From contig CM068315.1 in NCBI GenBank assembly GCA_034766995.1, positions 40,562,818 through 40,626,817 on the forward strand: 64,000 nucleotides of DNA, read 5' to 3'. Both the position numbers and the translations under genes were made by a program. The stretch's first letter is position 1; the number at the start of each line of letters is the position of its first letter. The stretch comes from Acanthacorydalis orientalis. Taxonomy: Eukaryota; Arthropoda; Insecta; Megaloptera; Corydalidae. Shown one piece after another: positions 18,201 through 33,206 of the stretch. Below the pieces are notes generated by a model that was given only the letters and a program-made list of their open reading frames with translations, was not told the origin of the DNA and ran no database searches.

Positions 18201-19431
18201 CTTTTTAATTTAAAATTTAGAATATATTTTTTTTGTATATAGAATTTGATTTTAATTTGCAATTGACATGATATTTTACAAATGAAAAAGACAGTCTTTA
18301 TATATATATATATAAATATTGGATAGCTAGAAATACACGTCATAATTTCTTATTGAAGTTTACAATTTTACAATCCTTAACATTGAAAATCATATGATTA
18401 GATTATACATACAATAGACCGATTTCATGAATTTAAAGTCGGTGATTGATTAGGAAAGAATATTTTTAATCGCTTATAGTTTATTAATTTTATACCGCAC
18501 GTTTTTGAAATTGAACCTTAAATTGAGAATAAAACTAGTGTTAAGAAAATTACGTTGAATTCCGACAACGAAAAGTTATATTTATGATGAAAATTGTTTG
18601 GAAAAAAATGTAATAAATGGTCACAAAGTAATTACATGTAAAATTTCCCACAATGTAATAAGGCTTGAAAATATAAAAAATTGGATAAACTGGTAACAGT
18701 ATGTTTCTTATTTTATTAAAGAAATAAAAATAATTTTAAGTAATATAACAATTTCAGCAGATTTAAATTTATAGCGTATGGATATTAATTAGAATGATCA
18801 AATGAATTCATATTGAATTACAGAGCTTTAAAAATTGTTTCAATACTCAGAAATATGAAAATATATATGAATAAACATAACAATAAAATATTGTTTTATT
18901 TATTGTTATGTTTAATGAGTTGTTAATATAAATCTAATATTAAAACTATTGTCTATTCAATTTGTTTAAAAAAAATAATAATTTAAAATAAACATGATAT
19001 AAAAGCAAAAGGATAAAGATACCAATTTTCTTCAAAATCCTATTTAATCCCATTCATACAAAATTTGTGATTTATAAATATGTTGAAATAATTTATGGGC
19101 TAGTTTCTGAACAAATAATAACCATGCATCTATTCTATTCCGCCTTTCACGTCCGGTGCCTCGGAACCTGGTTCCGAATTTGTTGTGTTTTTCTTTTAGA
19201 CATTCACTGAACATAAAAACTTGTAGTTTATATTGAATTTTATATATAATTAGACATATACATAATTGAATAAACGATATTTTATATTGCGCTCTGTTTT
19301 GTAGATTTAAACGTGAAATATAAAGGTTAAATCGTACGGATTTTTATGTTTTAATAAGATATAAAATTTACTTTTCATAATATTTGTTGATTCAAATATA
19401 AACTATTTACTCAAGACTTATATTTGATACA

Positions 19432-19505
<74 letters not shown>

Positions 19506-20849
19506 TATGAATATGATTGAATAATTGTTATAAATAAATCTGTAAGAGTCAATGAGAAAAATTTCATTCAAGACAATTTTGTATCAAAAATGGGAGGGGT
19601 GCGCTTCCTAAACAAACAAATCTGAAATCAGTCAATAAACCAGTGTCAAGGTTAATACTTTAGCTGAACGGAATTTCTTTACACCAATCTATGTTTATTG
19701 CAAATAAAAAATTTAATAAAATGTTAAGGAAATATTTTTAGTATTTGTACAAAGACAACAATATGCAAATACTTTACATGAGATAGTTTTCAACATCTGC
19801 ACACTTCCTTTAATTGTTTGTTTCCGCATTCATCGTGTATTTATTGTTGTTTTTTTTTATGTAGAGAAGATGGTAAGTAGAGATAAATATAATAAATACA
19901 TAACGATAAAAAGAGATAAGAAGAGAATTTTCTATCTTTAGACGTGTTAACACTTGGGTATACTCTTTCGATTTTCATATAACATAGTGTAACTACCAGC
20001 CGCTTGAAGCGTTACGATCAGACATTTTACTATACTTTTGAAATCCAAAGTGGAATTTTTTATCAGTATAGTAAGCAATAAAGCATACAGGTTATATTTA
20101 AGTTTTTGCAATGAAGAAATAATAGCATGAATTTTTAAATATATGTATTAGAAATTTTATTGGATACTTACAATAAATTTTTGAATTTGATCATTTACAT
20201 GATTATTTGGAAAATTTCAATTCAAAACTGTATCGTTAGAGAATAAAGATGACGTTATATGTATATAAATATATTTATTAACATTATATAAACTTACCAA
20301 TTAATTAAGTAGTTACCGAAAACAACAACCACTTAACCTATTAAGTATTTTTAGTAAAAAATATTGTACTTCAATTATTTAGAACATAATTAAGAAAAAA
20401 CAAAACGATTGTATCGTATTTGATATATTTTGTTTGTCGTATATTGGTTGAAAAGCACATCTCATCAAAAATTATTATTAAGTAATATACATTCATATAT
20501 TCTGAAAGAAAATGAACAATGAACAATACACTTCACATAGCTATAAATTATTTGAAACAATTAAAATCTTGGTACTCATAACTTTATGTGATGTTCTAAC
20601 AGATAACTTAGTATCAGATTAAATCATTTGATTTGATGTTTAATTAAATTTTATATCAGTTATCAACGATAATATTTACAATTTCTTGGCATATTAATCT
20701 TATCGATATTTTCTTGTTCAATTTTATTAACGATTTAGTGACAAAATGTTCTATTTTATATAATTTTCAACGTGTAAATGTGTAAACTATATTAATTGTC
20801 TTTATTTTATAACTGTATAAATTTTATAAATAAATCATTTTTTTCGCTC
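18201..20849. other. AT-rich intergenic DNA, nothing recognised
   Basis: Beyond one microsatellite I see no gene or repeat. Confidence 0.55.
19437..19512. repeat. (TA)n microsatellite
   Basis: A long pure TA run ending in gaatatgaatatga. Confidence 0.95.
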
Positions 20850-21180
20850 TATAAATCATAAAAATTGTCTAATCAAAAATTTTCAATAAATGATTATTGA
20901 ATATTTTTGATTGTCGCTTATATTTATTTTGATGGTGATGCTATTATCCTCAGATCATCAAAATAAAGACAAATTAAGGCACACTTTTTATATATATTGC
21001 CGCTCTAGGATGATGGAATAGCCATATAAATGCACATAAGTAACTATCAAAAATGATTAATAATCATTTATTGAACATTTTTGATCGAAAAAGTTTCTGT
21101 GCTGCGAAAAAATCATTTGGCGATGCGAATAATCGTTATAATCGATATTTAGTTACAACGTTAGAACTAAGATTAAAAAA
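20850..21180. repeat. Dispersed repeat P, palindromic pair
   Basis: The minus arm has ttttcaataaatgattattgaat and attttgatggtgatgctat. The plus arm has tggaatagccatataaatgcacataagtaac, then taataatcatttattgaac and atttttgatcgaaaaa. Confidence 0.6.
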
Positions 21181-21589
21181 CTAATTACACCAAGATGTTA
21201 ATCACGAAATTACTCAAAGTCTCACTACGTAACAGCAATGTTAATAAAGATGTTCATGAATAAGGAATTAATGTCAAATAATGTACTTTAAATGACAATA
21301 TGTAATGAAGTTTAATAATCCTTGCACATTTTTCGTACAGCATGATCGATTACTTAATTCTATGATTTACAAAAAAAACCTTTTCGGTTTACTCTAAGCT
21401 TTATTTTACTTCTTCGAGTTAATATTGCACTCAAGAGTAACAAGATTTTAATATTTCTCTTAGCTAGGAAAGTGGAAAATCATAATATAGCTCTGACTAT
21501 GTGGTTAAAGTCACATTCATAAATGAGATTTTTTTCAATCCATAAACAAAAATTTTTTTCTGATCAAAAATGAGATTTTCCTGTAACTT

Positions 21590-21775
21590 AACTCAATGAG
21601 GACAATAGAGTTGTCATCGACATGCTCATAAGCAACAATAAAAAATATAAATAATCATTTACTGAACATTTTTGTTCAGAGATATTTTTTACGGTTCGTG
21701 GAATAAAAAAAAATCATTTGTGAAACTAAAAAGTTTGAAATTTTTCATCGATTAGTTTTAAGGACGAGTCATACA
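21590..21775 (+). repeat. Dispersed repeat P, single arm
   Basis: Contains catcgacatgctcataagcaacaat, then ataatcatttactgaacattttt, acggttcgtggaat and atcatttgtgaaa in the family order. Confidence 0.55.
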
Positions 21776-22499
21776 GTTTAAAGAGCTGATTCTATTATTT
21801 TTTAAAATGTTTTCGGTTTATTCTAAGCTCTCTATTTCTTTCTTAAACTAATATAACACTTTGGAGTAACAAGATCATAATACCTCTCTTATCTAAGATA
21901 CTGGACCGTTTTTTTTAGTTTTACAAAAACTACAATCTTAAAACTCATGTTCTTTTCGAAACTATTGACTTATTATAATAATAATATATTATGATAATAA
22001 ACTACTGACTATTTATAATATATTTCATATTCATAGATATAAAATTATAAAATCTATTCTAATTCTCTAAAATTTATATTTATTGGCGTTCTAGGATTTT
22101 TAAAATAATCTTTTGTTTCGTCAGTTTAAATTGTTTACTATATCTCTTCATTATCTTCACTTTTTCTCAATTAATAATAGTTTTTTTTTTAAAAAAAACC
22201 TATAAAATTATAAATATAAATTTTCTCCTCTCTTTCTTTATTTATATACATATTTAAAGAAATAAAAAAAATCATTCATTAAAAAAATCAAGATAACATT
22301 GTTAGTTTTTTTTTTAAATAATAACTGTTTTTTTTTTAATTTTACGGATATAAAATTTACAATAACCAAATCATGTAAACAGTAGTTAACAGTTGATAAT
22401 AATGATTAGAAGTATGTATTTTATGATTTGATAAGTAAAACTAACTAAAAATTTAATATCGTTATTGATACAAACCTCACGTATTTTGCAATCAGGTAA

Positions 22500-22524
22500 A
22501 TACACACACATATACACACAATAC

Positions 22525-22560
<36 letters not shown>

Positions 22561-22991
22561 TCATGTCTACTTCCGTGTTTTAATGGTTTTCCAATACATA
22601 GTTCATCAAAACATTTTATATAAAATGAAATAAAAAGATCACATTTGGTTCGCTTTTGTATACTTTATAGCAATAAATCTGGGACAATCGACATCTTTAT
22701 TTCAAGTATTTTGGTTGTAAAGATATTCTCCAATTTTTTTATTAAGTTAAAGTATATCTAACGAATCGGTTAATAACTTTCTTGTTATTTTATTTCAGGA
22801 AGTATGGATAGATAAGAAGTTTATGTGTGATGAAAAATATTTAATGTCTATTCAAATACTTGTTATTAATTTACATAAAAACATTGTTATGTTTTAAATA
22901 AAAAAAGATTTTTCTATATATTTATTATTATCTGAGATTCAATTTATGAAATAGCTATAATGAATATTACTATACTTTTTTTACTGTATAC

Positions 22992-23041
<50 letters not shown>
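22500..23041. repeat. Two TA-type microsatellites
   Basis: (CA)n/(TA)n/(GT)n compound at 22500-22560, self-complementary in outline. A pure TA run at 22998-23041. Confidence 0.9.
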
Positions 23042-23045
<4 letters not shown>

Positions 23046-24019
23046 GTATATAGTAAAAAGTGAAATCTGTTCAGTAAAAAATGATATTATTAGAAAGATT
23101 GATATAGTTATCTTATTATTATTAGAAAGTATTTCAAATATTCATTGGTCTTGAATTATTGTACGAAATTTTATGAATGTATTATTTGGCACTTGTAGAC
23201 TTATAATTATCATTCGATTATCAATTAGTATGTTGAGGTGCGGTTGAATTGTTTTGCACATGAGACAATAAGTACTGAATGGTTTGAGATATTGGAATGA
23301 AACAATAAAAGAAAGAGCTTAGAATATAAACACTCTAATGGTAAATTTTTATATTCCAATATTATTGTTACTATTGTTACTACAATTATGTCAAATCATA
23401 AAATGTTCCTTTATTCGGTTAGTGAAGAAATCCAATGTTTTTCCTATAGCTAATTCTTTTCGGTGTCTTAAATTTGGTCGTCAGAGTGAAAAATGTCGTT
23501 ATTTCAAATCAAAATTTAGTATTGTGATTATAAATATATATTTTCTGTGATATTTCGTACTAATAGTTTATATTTTTTTATTTTCTAATATTGTTTTGGA
23601 AGTTTGAGAATTTTGAAAAATTGTAGAATTTTGTGTTCACAATACCATAAAATACACTAGTTTTAATCTAACCGCTTTTAGCATAATATTCGTAATCTAT
23701 TACACATTCATTTATATGTAATTTTCAATACTTGTAATACTTACATCAAAAAATATCATCTTTCGATTTGTTGTTAGTTGTAAATAGATTTGCAGTTATT
23801 GGGACATTCAAGTAATATAAGACCATTGGAAATAGTTTAATTATATGTAAAGTTGATTTCAATTTTGTATTTTCATTTTTTTTGACTTTTATAGATTTTA
23901 TATGCGATTGATTTACAAGAAATCATATTTGCACTGTATGCTGTAAAAGAAATTCTTCACAATGAGTTATATACTAAAGTTGAAATTGTAAATAATAAAA
24001 TTTCAATAAATTTTGATAC

Positions 24020-24150
24020 TTCAAAACCAAAATTAAAAATAACCAATAATCATTTATTGAACATTTTTGATCTTCAGTTTTTGTGTTCTTTGGGGAGAGA
24101 AAATATACCATTTTCGAAAAGGGTAACGTGTCACCAAGATTGACAGTGTC
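24020..24150 (+). repeat. Dispersed repeat P, partial arm
   Basis: Carries the core ccaataatcatttattgaacatttttgatc almost perfectly. The downstream end block is poorly preserved. Confidence 0.55.
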
Positions 24151-24304
24151 ATAAAATTTGAAAAACAATAAATTATAGTAAAGAAATTGAAAAAAAATCA
24201 AGCTCTTTGAGAACATGTTCAAACCGACCAACTTCTGAAATAAACGAATGTAGAAAACAATAGCTGAAAACAAGACATTATAGTTTTCACGAACAGTACA
24301 CAAA

Positions 24305-24475
24305 CTTCAGAGCGTCGGCGTACAGACTGCTGGGAACCTTGCACCTAGCGACACGTCGTCCTGTCTCTCAGTCCGCCCCCGGGTCCGGGCGCCGCCGGTA
24401 GTTGGCAGCAGTGTTGTAACACTGCGGAACGCTTTTGTATGCATCGACCGCGTACACAAATCTAAAAGGAAAACA
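24305..24475. promoter_or_regulatory. GC-rich island
   Basis: An abrupt GC-rich stretch (gtccgcccccgggtccgggc, gccgccggta) in AT-rich surroundings. It includes an 8-bp perfect hairpin gcagtgtt-gt-aacactgc (24408-24425). A plus-strand splice-donor-like AAG|GTCAGT lies at 24702-24708, after 230 nt of less AT-rich DNA. Could be the promoter and first exon of an unseen transcript. I found no coding exon to attach. Confidence 0.35.
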
Positions 24476-25022
24476 AACAATTGATCATTATTATTGTTGA
24501 TAATAATGAAACGAACCGTTCGTCTTGCGCTTATTTATCCGTCAACATAACGTGCATGAGACCAGTGTCCACATGTCTGACTCCACATTTGTTCCATCCT
24601 TTAAACCGTGTGATGTATACTGAGATCGAGGTGGCGCTTTGACTTTGACAGCTGTAGAACGATAACAATACACCGGCACTAGGATGGGGAATGGTATGAA
24701 CAAGGTCAGTACATCGCATACACACGGATTCTCTATTGCCTCTTGCGTTATGTATATTCTTTCATCGTGCACGTTCTACACGAAATGTTCCTATTTTCTT
24801 TTCTTTTGAATTGTTTCTTTCAGGTAAGATGCAAAACATCTTTTTTTCCTGAAGATCACATAACGTTTCTTACCGCATAAATAACACGAGGAGCTTATTT
24901 GTAATTCATCATTGTTGTTATTTTTAACATTATTTAATACACATTTGCTCGAACAAACTTTACAAGAAGACTCGGAAGTACGAACAAAACATTTCCTGTG
25001 AAATTTACTTGCACACTTCTAC

Positions 25023-25025
<3 letters not shown>

Positions 25026-25093
<68 letters not shown>
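25026..25093. repeat. (TA)n then (CA)n microsatellite
   Basis: A TA run followed by acacacacaca. Confidence 0.95.
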
Positions 25094-26182
25094 TATATTT
25101 CATTCATCTTTATTGTATTTTTGATTTTAATAAATAAATTTTATAAAAAATTAGTGCTGCATTAATAAACACTTCTTTTAGTGGTTAATATGAATTAAAC
25201 ACTAAAATAGGTAAAAAATATATCTTAATGATGTTTTTGAGAAAATTAAGTTTGACCAATCAAACATTTCCTTAAAGGTACTCAGCAGTATGTTCAATAA
25301 TAAAGAAGTTCTTTGACCAGAGTCGAATTATTCACAGAAATTAATTATTAAATAAACAAGTAAATATAAATCAAAATAACAAAATATGAAACAAAATAAA
25401 TGTCATTTCTTGTTAATTTGTTTTATACTTATAATGAATTTTATATCATTTCTCTTGGCCGATTAGTAAAAATTCACTTATAGTAATAGTCACCAGGGAA
25501 AAATATTTCGTAAAGGATTGATTTATTATTTATAATTGATGTTATTATAGATTTTTGAAGATAAACATTACTGAAAATAAATATATTTCATCTCTTTATG
25601 CGTTTGTGTTTTCTAACTTAATAATTTTATTGTGTTTATTTCATTAATTCGGTCGTTCATGATTTTTTGATAAGCAACGATGAGTAAAAAGAAACAATTT
25701 CAAACATCAAGTGTTAATTCTTTCATTAAGTTATTTAAAACTTAACTGCATTCACAAAAGAGCGAGCCAAACGAAATCAATATCTAAAAAAATATTCGAA
25801 TCAATTAAAAATCGTATTTTTCATGAGATTTCATTGTTGTTGTTTTAAAAAAAGAACAGTACCATTTATCTGTTTATTGATTTTTGACATTTGAATTCAT
25901 TTGAATAAAAGCGATGTTACATTTATTCAATAATATTCAAATAAGAAATGTGTTCCTCTTCTCAAGTTCTATTGCTATACGATTTCTAGATTTGTAATTC
26001 AAATGTACAATTCTAGAATGTATTTTATACACAATATTCAATATTTAATAAGGATAATTTTGATTCTCATCATAAAATATGCGTTTTTATTTATAAATAT
26101 GGACAATAATTGTGTTGCCATACATATCTTACGCATAAAATAATTGTGCATATTTATAAATAAATAAACATATTTTGTCTTG

Positions 26183-26187
<5 letters not shown>
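25094..26187. other. AT-rich intergenic DNA, nothing recognised
   Basis: No coding signal or repeat partner. Confidence 0.55.
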
Positions 26188-27140
<953 letters not shown>

Positions 27141-27249
27141 CAATCGTATTACTGTTTTTTCTCTTTAAGTAATTCAAACATTTAATTACTTAATTACTTA
27201 TTATTATTTTTTAATAATATAGAAATTCCATTGTGTTTTTATAATATTT

Positions 27250-27806
27250 GCTTGGTAGAAAAATAATTGCGGTTTATGCACTGATTTGTAAAGCTTTTTC
27301 GATTTCCCCAGCTATTTTAAGTGGTCCCGAACTGTTGGATGATTAATTCTTAACTTTTGTTTAACCTCTCGAATTGATGTGCGTGGTTCTGATACAACTA
27401 ATGCCTTCAGTTGATCGTTATGAACTGAAGAAGGACGCCCGTGACCTTGATCATCAAGGTTCTCGTCGTCAGCACGAAAATTTGAACCGCCATTGCACCG
27501 TACGTTCCTTAAAAGTACACATACCAAAAGCATCGTTTAGTGTACGAGCAGTTCTGCTACTTTATCACACGTTTTGAACGCATACACCAAATTGCTCTTA
27601 TTTGCTTCTTTTCCATCTTTAATTTCATATACCAATTTGAAGAAAAAATAATAATAAAACCAAAATCGATGTTACAAAAATACAGACCTAAAAATGCACT
27701 TTAAAATAATATTAACGTGAACACGATGAAATGACACTTTCATTGAAAAAAATTAAGGTTAGAATTCAGGAAACAAAAACCGTCATTATTTTCCTATCTA
27801 CCTAAT
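27250..27806 (-). mobile_element. Internally deleted cecropia-type mariner (family D)
   Basis: Termini TTGGTAGAAAAATAATTGCGG (from about 27252) and, on the other strand, GTAGATAGGAAAATAATGACGG (to about 27805) are inverted. About 555 bp lie between them. The minus strand at 27533-27312 encodes the N-terminal helix-turn-helix half of a mariner transposase: ENLDDQGHGRPSSVHNDQLK, EPRTSIREV and INHPTVRDHLK. It then runs straight into the 3' terminus, so the whole catalytic domain is gone. Non-autonomous. Confidence 0.8.
27312..27533 (-). pseudogene. Mariner transposase N-terminal fragment
   Basis: A 73-codon remnant of the DNA-binding region (paired-like HTH) of a cecropia-type mariner transposase. 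The motif GRPS..HNDQLKALV and the HPTVRDHLK helix are recognisable. It lacks all three catalytic aspartates. Upstream in-frame coding is disrupted. Confidence 0.8.
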
Positions 27807-27839
27807 ATTAAGAAGTAATTTATGGTTTCTTGTCTCAAA

Positions 27840-28100
27840 CGATTTTTTTTCAACCTAAAAAAAGATTTGATCAGAAATCTCCAATAAATGATTATTGATC
27901 ATCCTAAGAGCGTTAATATGCAGAAATATATTCTCTGCTTTAAGTGCGTTGAGAACGAAGAGATCATCGAAATGTACAAAAATGGTCAGTAATCATTTGT
28001 GGAACATTTTTGATCAGAAAAAAAAGTATTTTGTGGGATGAGAAAAGAATTCGTTTATAAAAGTGAATTAAGCCACATTGTCAGAACTTTATATGTGTTA
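27840..28100. repeat. Dispersed repeat P, palindromic pair
   Basis: The minus arm has atcagaaatctccaataaatgattattgatcat. The plus arm has catcgaaatgtac, gtcagtaatcatttgtggaacatttttgatcag, gtgggatgagaaa and gtgaattaagccaca. Confidence 0.6.
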
Positions 28101-28564
28101 AAAGTTCACCTCTTCATATTGAGTAATATTATTAAGATTAAAACGGTAAACATATCGATATTTCATTAACCATTATCATCCTCAAAGACACAAGACACCA
28201 AAAAATTTAACTTTTTAAAAATTGATTCTTTACATATAACTAGTTCTTTTTTTCTGGTTACTTTTTATATGAATCTTTATATACCGATTTATAGTTCAGT
28301 AAACGTGACTATTTCTCTAACTTTATCAACTATTTGTAATTTATTGAATTGTTATATATGATTTTGTTTCTTATTTATTTGTGTGTTTGCTAAAGGATAT
28401 TCTCTACGTTATTTTAAAGGATTCTTAAATATTTATTAAAGTTAGAAGCTTTTCAAGACATTATTTATGAGAACGGTCGATTATGTATTGTAGACTCACA
28501 TTTTTGACTTGTTTATATAATCAATGATACATATAGAAGGTTCAATTTAAAAAAGCAAGATTTG

Positions 28565-28735
28565 TCTGTACTTTGGCGACTTGAAAATAATGGTGTCGCC
28601 ATTGAAATGAACGTAAGCAACAATAAATAATTATTTATTGAACATTTTTAATCTAAAAAAAAGTACGGTTTGTGAAATGACTGAACAAAATTATTTTTTG
28701 AAGGCCAGTTTAGTCACAGTAATATAAATGTAAAA
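28565..28735 (+). repeat. Dispersed repeat P, single arm
   Basis: A near-complete plus arm: gtactttggcga, gtgtcgccattgaaat, gtaagcaacaat, aattatttattgaacattttt, ggtttgtgaaatgactg and the end block tttagtcacag. Confidence 0.6.
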
Positions 28736-28780
28736 ATGATTTCAATTACATATTAAACGACTGTATTAATTATTATATTA

Positions 28781-30232
<1,452 letters not shown>

Positions 30233-30267
<35 letters not shown>
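30233..30267. repeat. (TA)n microsatellite
   Basis: A short pure run left of repeat R2. Confidence 0.9.
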
Positions 30268-30270
<3 letters not shown>

Positions 30271-30324
30271 GAAATCAAAATTATCCACAAAAAATTTTTG
30301 ATAACGTCGACTTATTTATGATGA

Positions 30325-30545
30325 CGAGGTTTCATGGTACCCAAAAATATGTTTATTTCATATATAAAACAGTACCGTTACAATCTGCCTGCCATAATGA
30401 TTATATAGATATAAATGAGTTTTAAAAAATATGTGTATTGTTTTATTCGGTTACATGTAGAGGCTCATAATTGAAAAGTGGACGAGCACAGTGAGCCCGG
30501 AATTTGAAGAGCGCAGCGAGTAGGGGGCGAAGCCCCCGAGTATAT
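30325..30545 (+). repeat. GC-rich repeat R2 (gcgcagcgag family), copy 2
   Basis: Shares ttttattcggttacatg, ataattga, a gcgagc-type block and gagcgcagcgag with the copy at 2340-2462. It is longer by an internal AT-rich stretch. It ends in a perfect 6-bp GC hairpin GGGGGC-GAA-GCCCCC (30523-30537). The composition differs sharply from its surroundings. Confidence 0.5.
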
Positions 30546-30775
30546 TAAAAAACGGGTGTGTATGCTCATGTACACACGACAGAAGTGAAACTCAGTGCAG
30601 TATTCCTCAGCGCAATATCTCTGCGTGTAGTCTCTTCTATCTCTCACACATACTCATGCAATCATATTCGCTCCAACTCTTTCGTTCGCGATTATGTTCA
30701 TGGTAACGTTTTTCGTGACACGCCGTATGATTTTACCCCTCGCTAACGCGTCCATAGAAGTTTCACTTCAAAAAT
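30541..30775. repeat. GC-balanced segment with 11-bp inverted ends
   Basis: gaagtgaaact (30582-30592) is matched by its exact inverse agtttcacttc (30759-30769). The interior is clearly less AT-rich than its flanks, with blocks such as cacgccgtatga and cgctaacgcg. It directly follows R2 and could be one composite element with it. Antisense and sense ORFs here (about 60 aa) look accidental. I suspect a short DNA-transposon remnant; class unknown. Confidence 0.4.
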
Positions 30776-31042
30776 GAGATGTCTACAATGTTTTTGGTAA
30801 CATATATTGAAACAATTTTTAAGTAAGTCAATTTACTAGAATTTATTAAAATGATTAAGATTTTTAATTTTCTCGAACCGCAGAGTTTTATGCATTTTTT
30901 TCTTTTTTTATTCCAAAGTGCTTCACTTTTTAAAAATTCTGAAAACAGAAACAATTTGTGGATGTGGTATCAGGCAAATAACGTAGTTATAAAATAATTG
31001 TTATTTTTGTTTTGTTCTGTTCGAATCCTATCTGATTTCTAC

Positions 31043-31103
31043 TTTCGCCATCTTCTGGTAGATTTTAAACTCAATTCAAAATCTACCATGTAGATGACGA
31101 AAT
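31043..31103. repeat. 61-bp near-perfect hairpin
   Basis: tttcgccatcttctggtaga (31043 on) through tttt is mirrored by aaaatctacc...gatgacgaaa (31078-31103), with only a couple of mismatches and a one-base bulge. The loop is about 11 nt. Size and pairing resemble a small-RNA precursor, but a foldback repeat is equally possible. Confidence 0.5.
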
Positions 31104-31561
31104 TCGCAAGTCGAAACTCGACATAGAAAAAAATGTTACTTATACACATATTTATATTTTATTTAAATTGGTAGGAAAATGATACCATTGTATGCTGATT
31201 TATTTCGTGGTACTAGATCTGTGTAGCTCTATTCCATATTTATAATCATTTTTACATAATTTTATTACGTAAACGAAGTAAAACTCCATATTTTTTATTT
31301 GTTGTAATCCCAATTAAAAAATGACATTAATAACTGATATTCGAACCAAACAATAAGCATCGCTTTAATATTCAAAGAAATCAGAACAGAAAAATACATA
31401 GAGATAAAGCATGAATTCCATAAATACTCAACCAATGTACTTGTAATAAATAAGTAGAAGAAATGCCAACTGTTAAAACTCAATTAAACGCCACTTATCG
31501 AAATTCATTACATACCGTTAGTGACATCTGCTTGGAATTTTTTTTAAATGAATTCTCTTTA

Positions 31562-31585
31562 GACTCTCTCTCTCTCTTCATATCT

Positions 31586-31649
<64 letters not shown>

Positions 31650-31695
31650 GTATATATATGTATATATATATATATATATATATGTATATAATGAA
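31562..31695. repeat. (CT)n and interrupted (TA)n microsatellite
   Basis: ctctctctct, then TA units punctuated by TG. The long Ile/Tyr ORFs here are translations of the repeat. Confidence 0.95.
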
Positions 31696-32204
31696 TAAAA
31701 AATGTTTCTTATCGCTGATTTGTTGTATAAATGCATTGTACATATAATTTTTTCTATACTATTCTTCATGTTATCTCTGTATTAGTATTTTTTTTCACTA
31801 ATGAAAAGCGTGTAATTCGGAAAATTAATATGATTAAACATCTTTTTATGTCTTGATATGAAGGATTAATTTTATTCTTATAGCGATTAGATTTTAGTGC
31901 ATAATTAAAACGATTATATTCGCAGCACACAATAGAATGAATAATGCGCTCAATTTTATTGTATTATTTGTTATCTCTTATAGTGACAGTATGCATGCGG
32001 TTATTAATATTAGCATCTTTATTAAATTAGAAATATGAATGATAATACGAATGATAAAAATAAGTATTAAATTTTTATCAATAACTGGAAAAAAAATAAT
32101 CATTATAAGACAGTATGTATTATATGATGTATTAGCTTCGTTTAATAGTTTCATTTAACACTAGGATTTTAGAAATGCATCCTGAACTCTAAACGCCACT
32201 TGTT

Positions 32205-32207
<3 letters not shown>

Positions 32208-32259
<52 letters not shown>

Positions 32260-32264
32260 GCACA
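32208..32264. repeat. (TA)n then (CA)n tract left of mariner A1
   Basis: The tract abuts the A1 left terminus. Confidence 0.95.
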
Positions 32265-33094
32265 CTAGGGCCATTTGATAGGTTTGGCAATTTCCTATAA
32301 GATGACGCCACCATTCATTTGGTAACGTCACGGCTATCAAGTGTCACTTTTTAAACGAGCATGGATGACATTTCAACCAGAAGCGATGCGTTGTTCACGT
32401 CTTACAGATGTTTGAAGCGAGCATTGTAGCAGTTATAAAAATGGAAAAAACGAGCAGTCCTTTTTGCGTAGATTCGTCACCGTGGATGAAACGCAGATCC
32501 ACCACTAGATACCTGAGTCTAAGCAGTAGTCAAAGCAGTGAACAACGACTGGTGAAAGTTCGCTGAAGAAGCTGAAGACTGTTTTGTCCACTGATAAGGT
32601 GATGACGACTGTTTTCTGAGATTCCCAAGGAATCATCCTGATCGACTACTTAATGAAGAGAAAAACGATAACATGAGTCTATTATGCAACATTATTGAAC
32701 CGTTTGAAAGAAGAGCTGAAGTAAAAACGGTCAAGAAAGGTGCACAAAAAAGTGTTATTTTATCAGAACAACTCGTCGTTCTACAAATCGACCGTCGCAA
32801 TGGCAAAATGAACGAATTAGTCTTTGAATTAATTCCTCAACCACCCTATTATACAGACTTGGCCCCATGATACTTCTTCCCTTTCCCAAACTTGAAAATT
32901 TGACTCGGTGGAAAGAAATTATCATCGAATGAGGATGCCATCGGCGTCGTCAATGCGTATTTTACAGACTCGCTGGAGCAAGAGTATAGCTCTCAATGGA
33001 GACTATATTGAGAAATAAAATCGTTTTTTTTCAAAAAAAAAAGAAAACAGTATTTAACTTGCTCTCTTACCATACTTATCAAACAACTTTCGTA
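32265..33094 (+). mobile_element. Mariner copy A1, internally deleted, decayed
   Basis: The left end tagggccatttgataggtttggcaa and right end ...cttatcaaacaactttcgta are inverted relatives of the A4 termini. The DNA-binding half is missing: a short ATGGAAAAAACGAG leader jumps directly to the catalytic core (CGTAGATTCGTCACCGTGGATGAAACG, i.e. RFVTVDET). It then runs to the third-catalytic-region motif and a 3' UTR ending aataaaatcg. (TA)n tracts lie on both sides. Confidence 0.75.
32442..33005 (+). pseudogene. Mariner A transposase remnant (catalytic half only)
   Basis: Degenerate plus-strand coding. The DETW-type first catalytic motif, ...DSQGIILIDY..., a damaged HQDNA region, then LVFELIPQPPYYTDLAP. 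It contains frameshifts, stops and an altered second motif. The longest open piece is 65 codons (32673-32870). Confidence 0.7.
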
Positions 33095-33096
33095 TT

Positions 33097-33134
33097 TATA
33101 TATATATATATATTTATGTATGTATATATATATG

Positions 33135-33201
<67 letters not shown>

Positions 33202-33206
33202 CTATA
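33097..33206. repeat. (TA)n tract between mariners A1 and C
   Basis: TA units with regular TG interruptions about every 20-25 bp. A1 ends just before and family C starts just after. Confidence 0.95.

Noticed and set aside
31010..31040. tRNA T-loop-like gttcgaatcc
   Set aside because: The bases on either side do not form a T-stem, and no acceptor or anticodon stem fits.
31463..31769. Long ORFs rich in Ile and Tyr on both strands, here and at other (TA)n tracts
   Set aside because: They are translations of TA repeats (ATA/TAT codons) and carry no protein signal.
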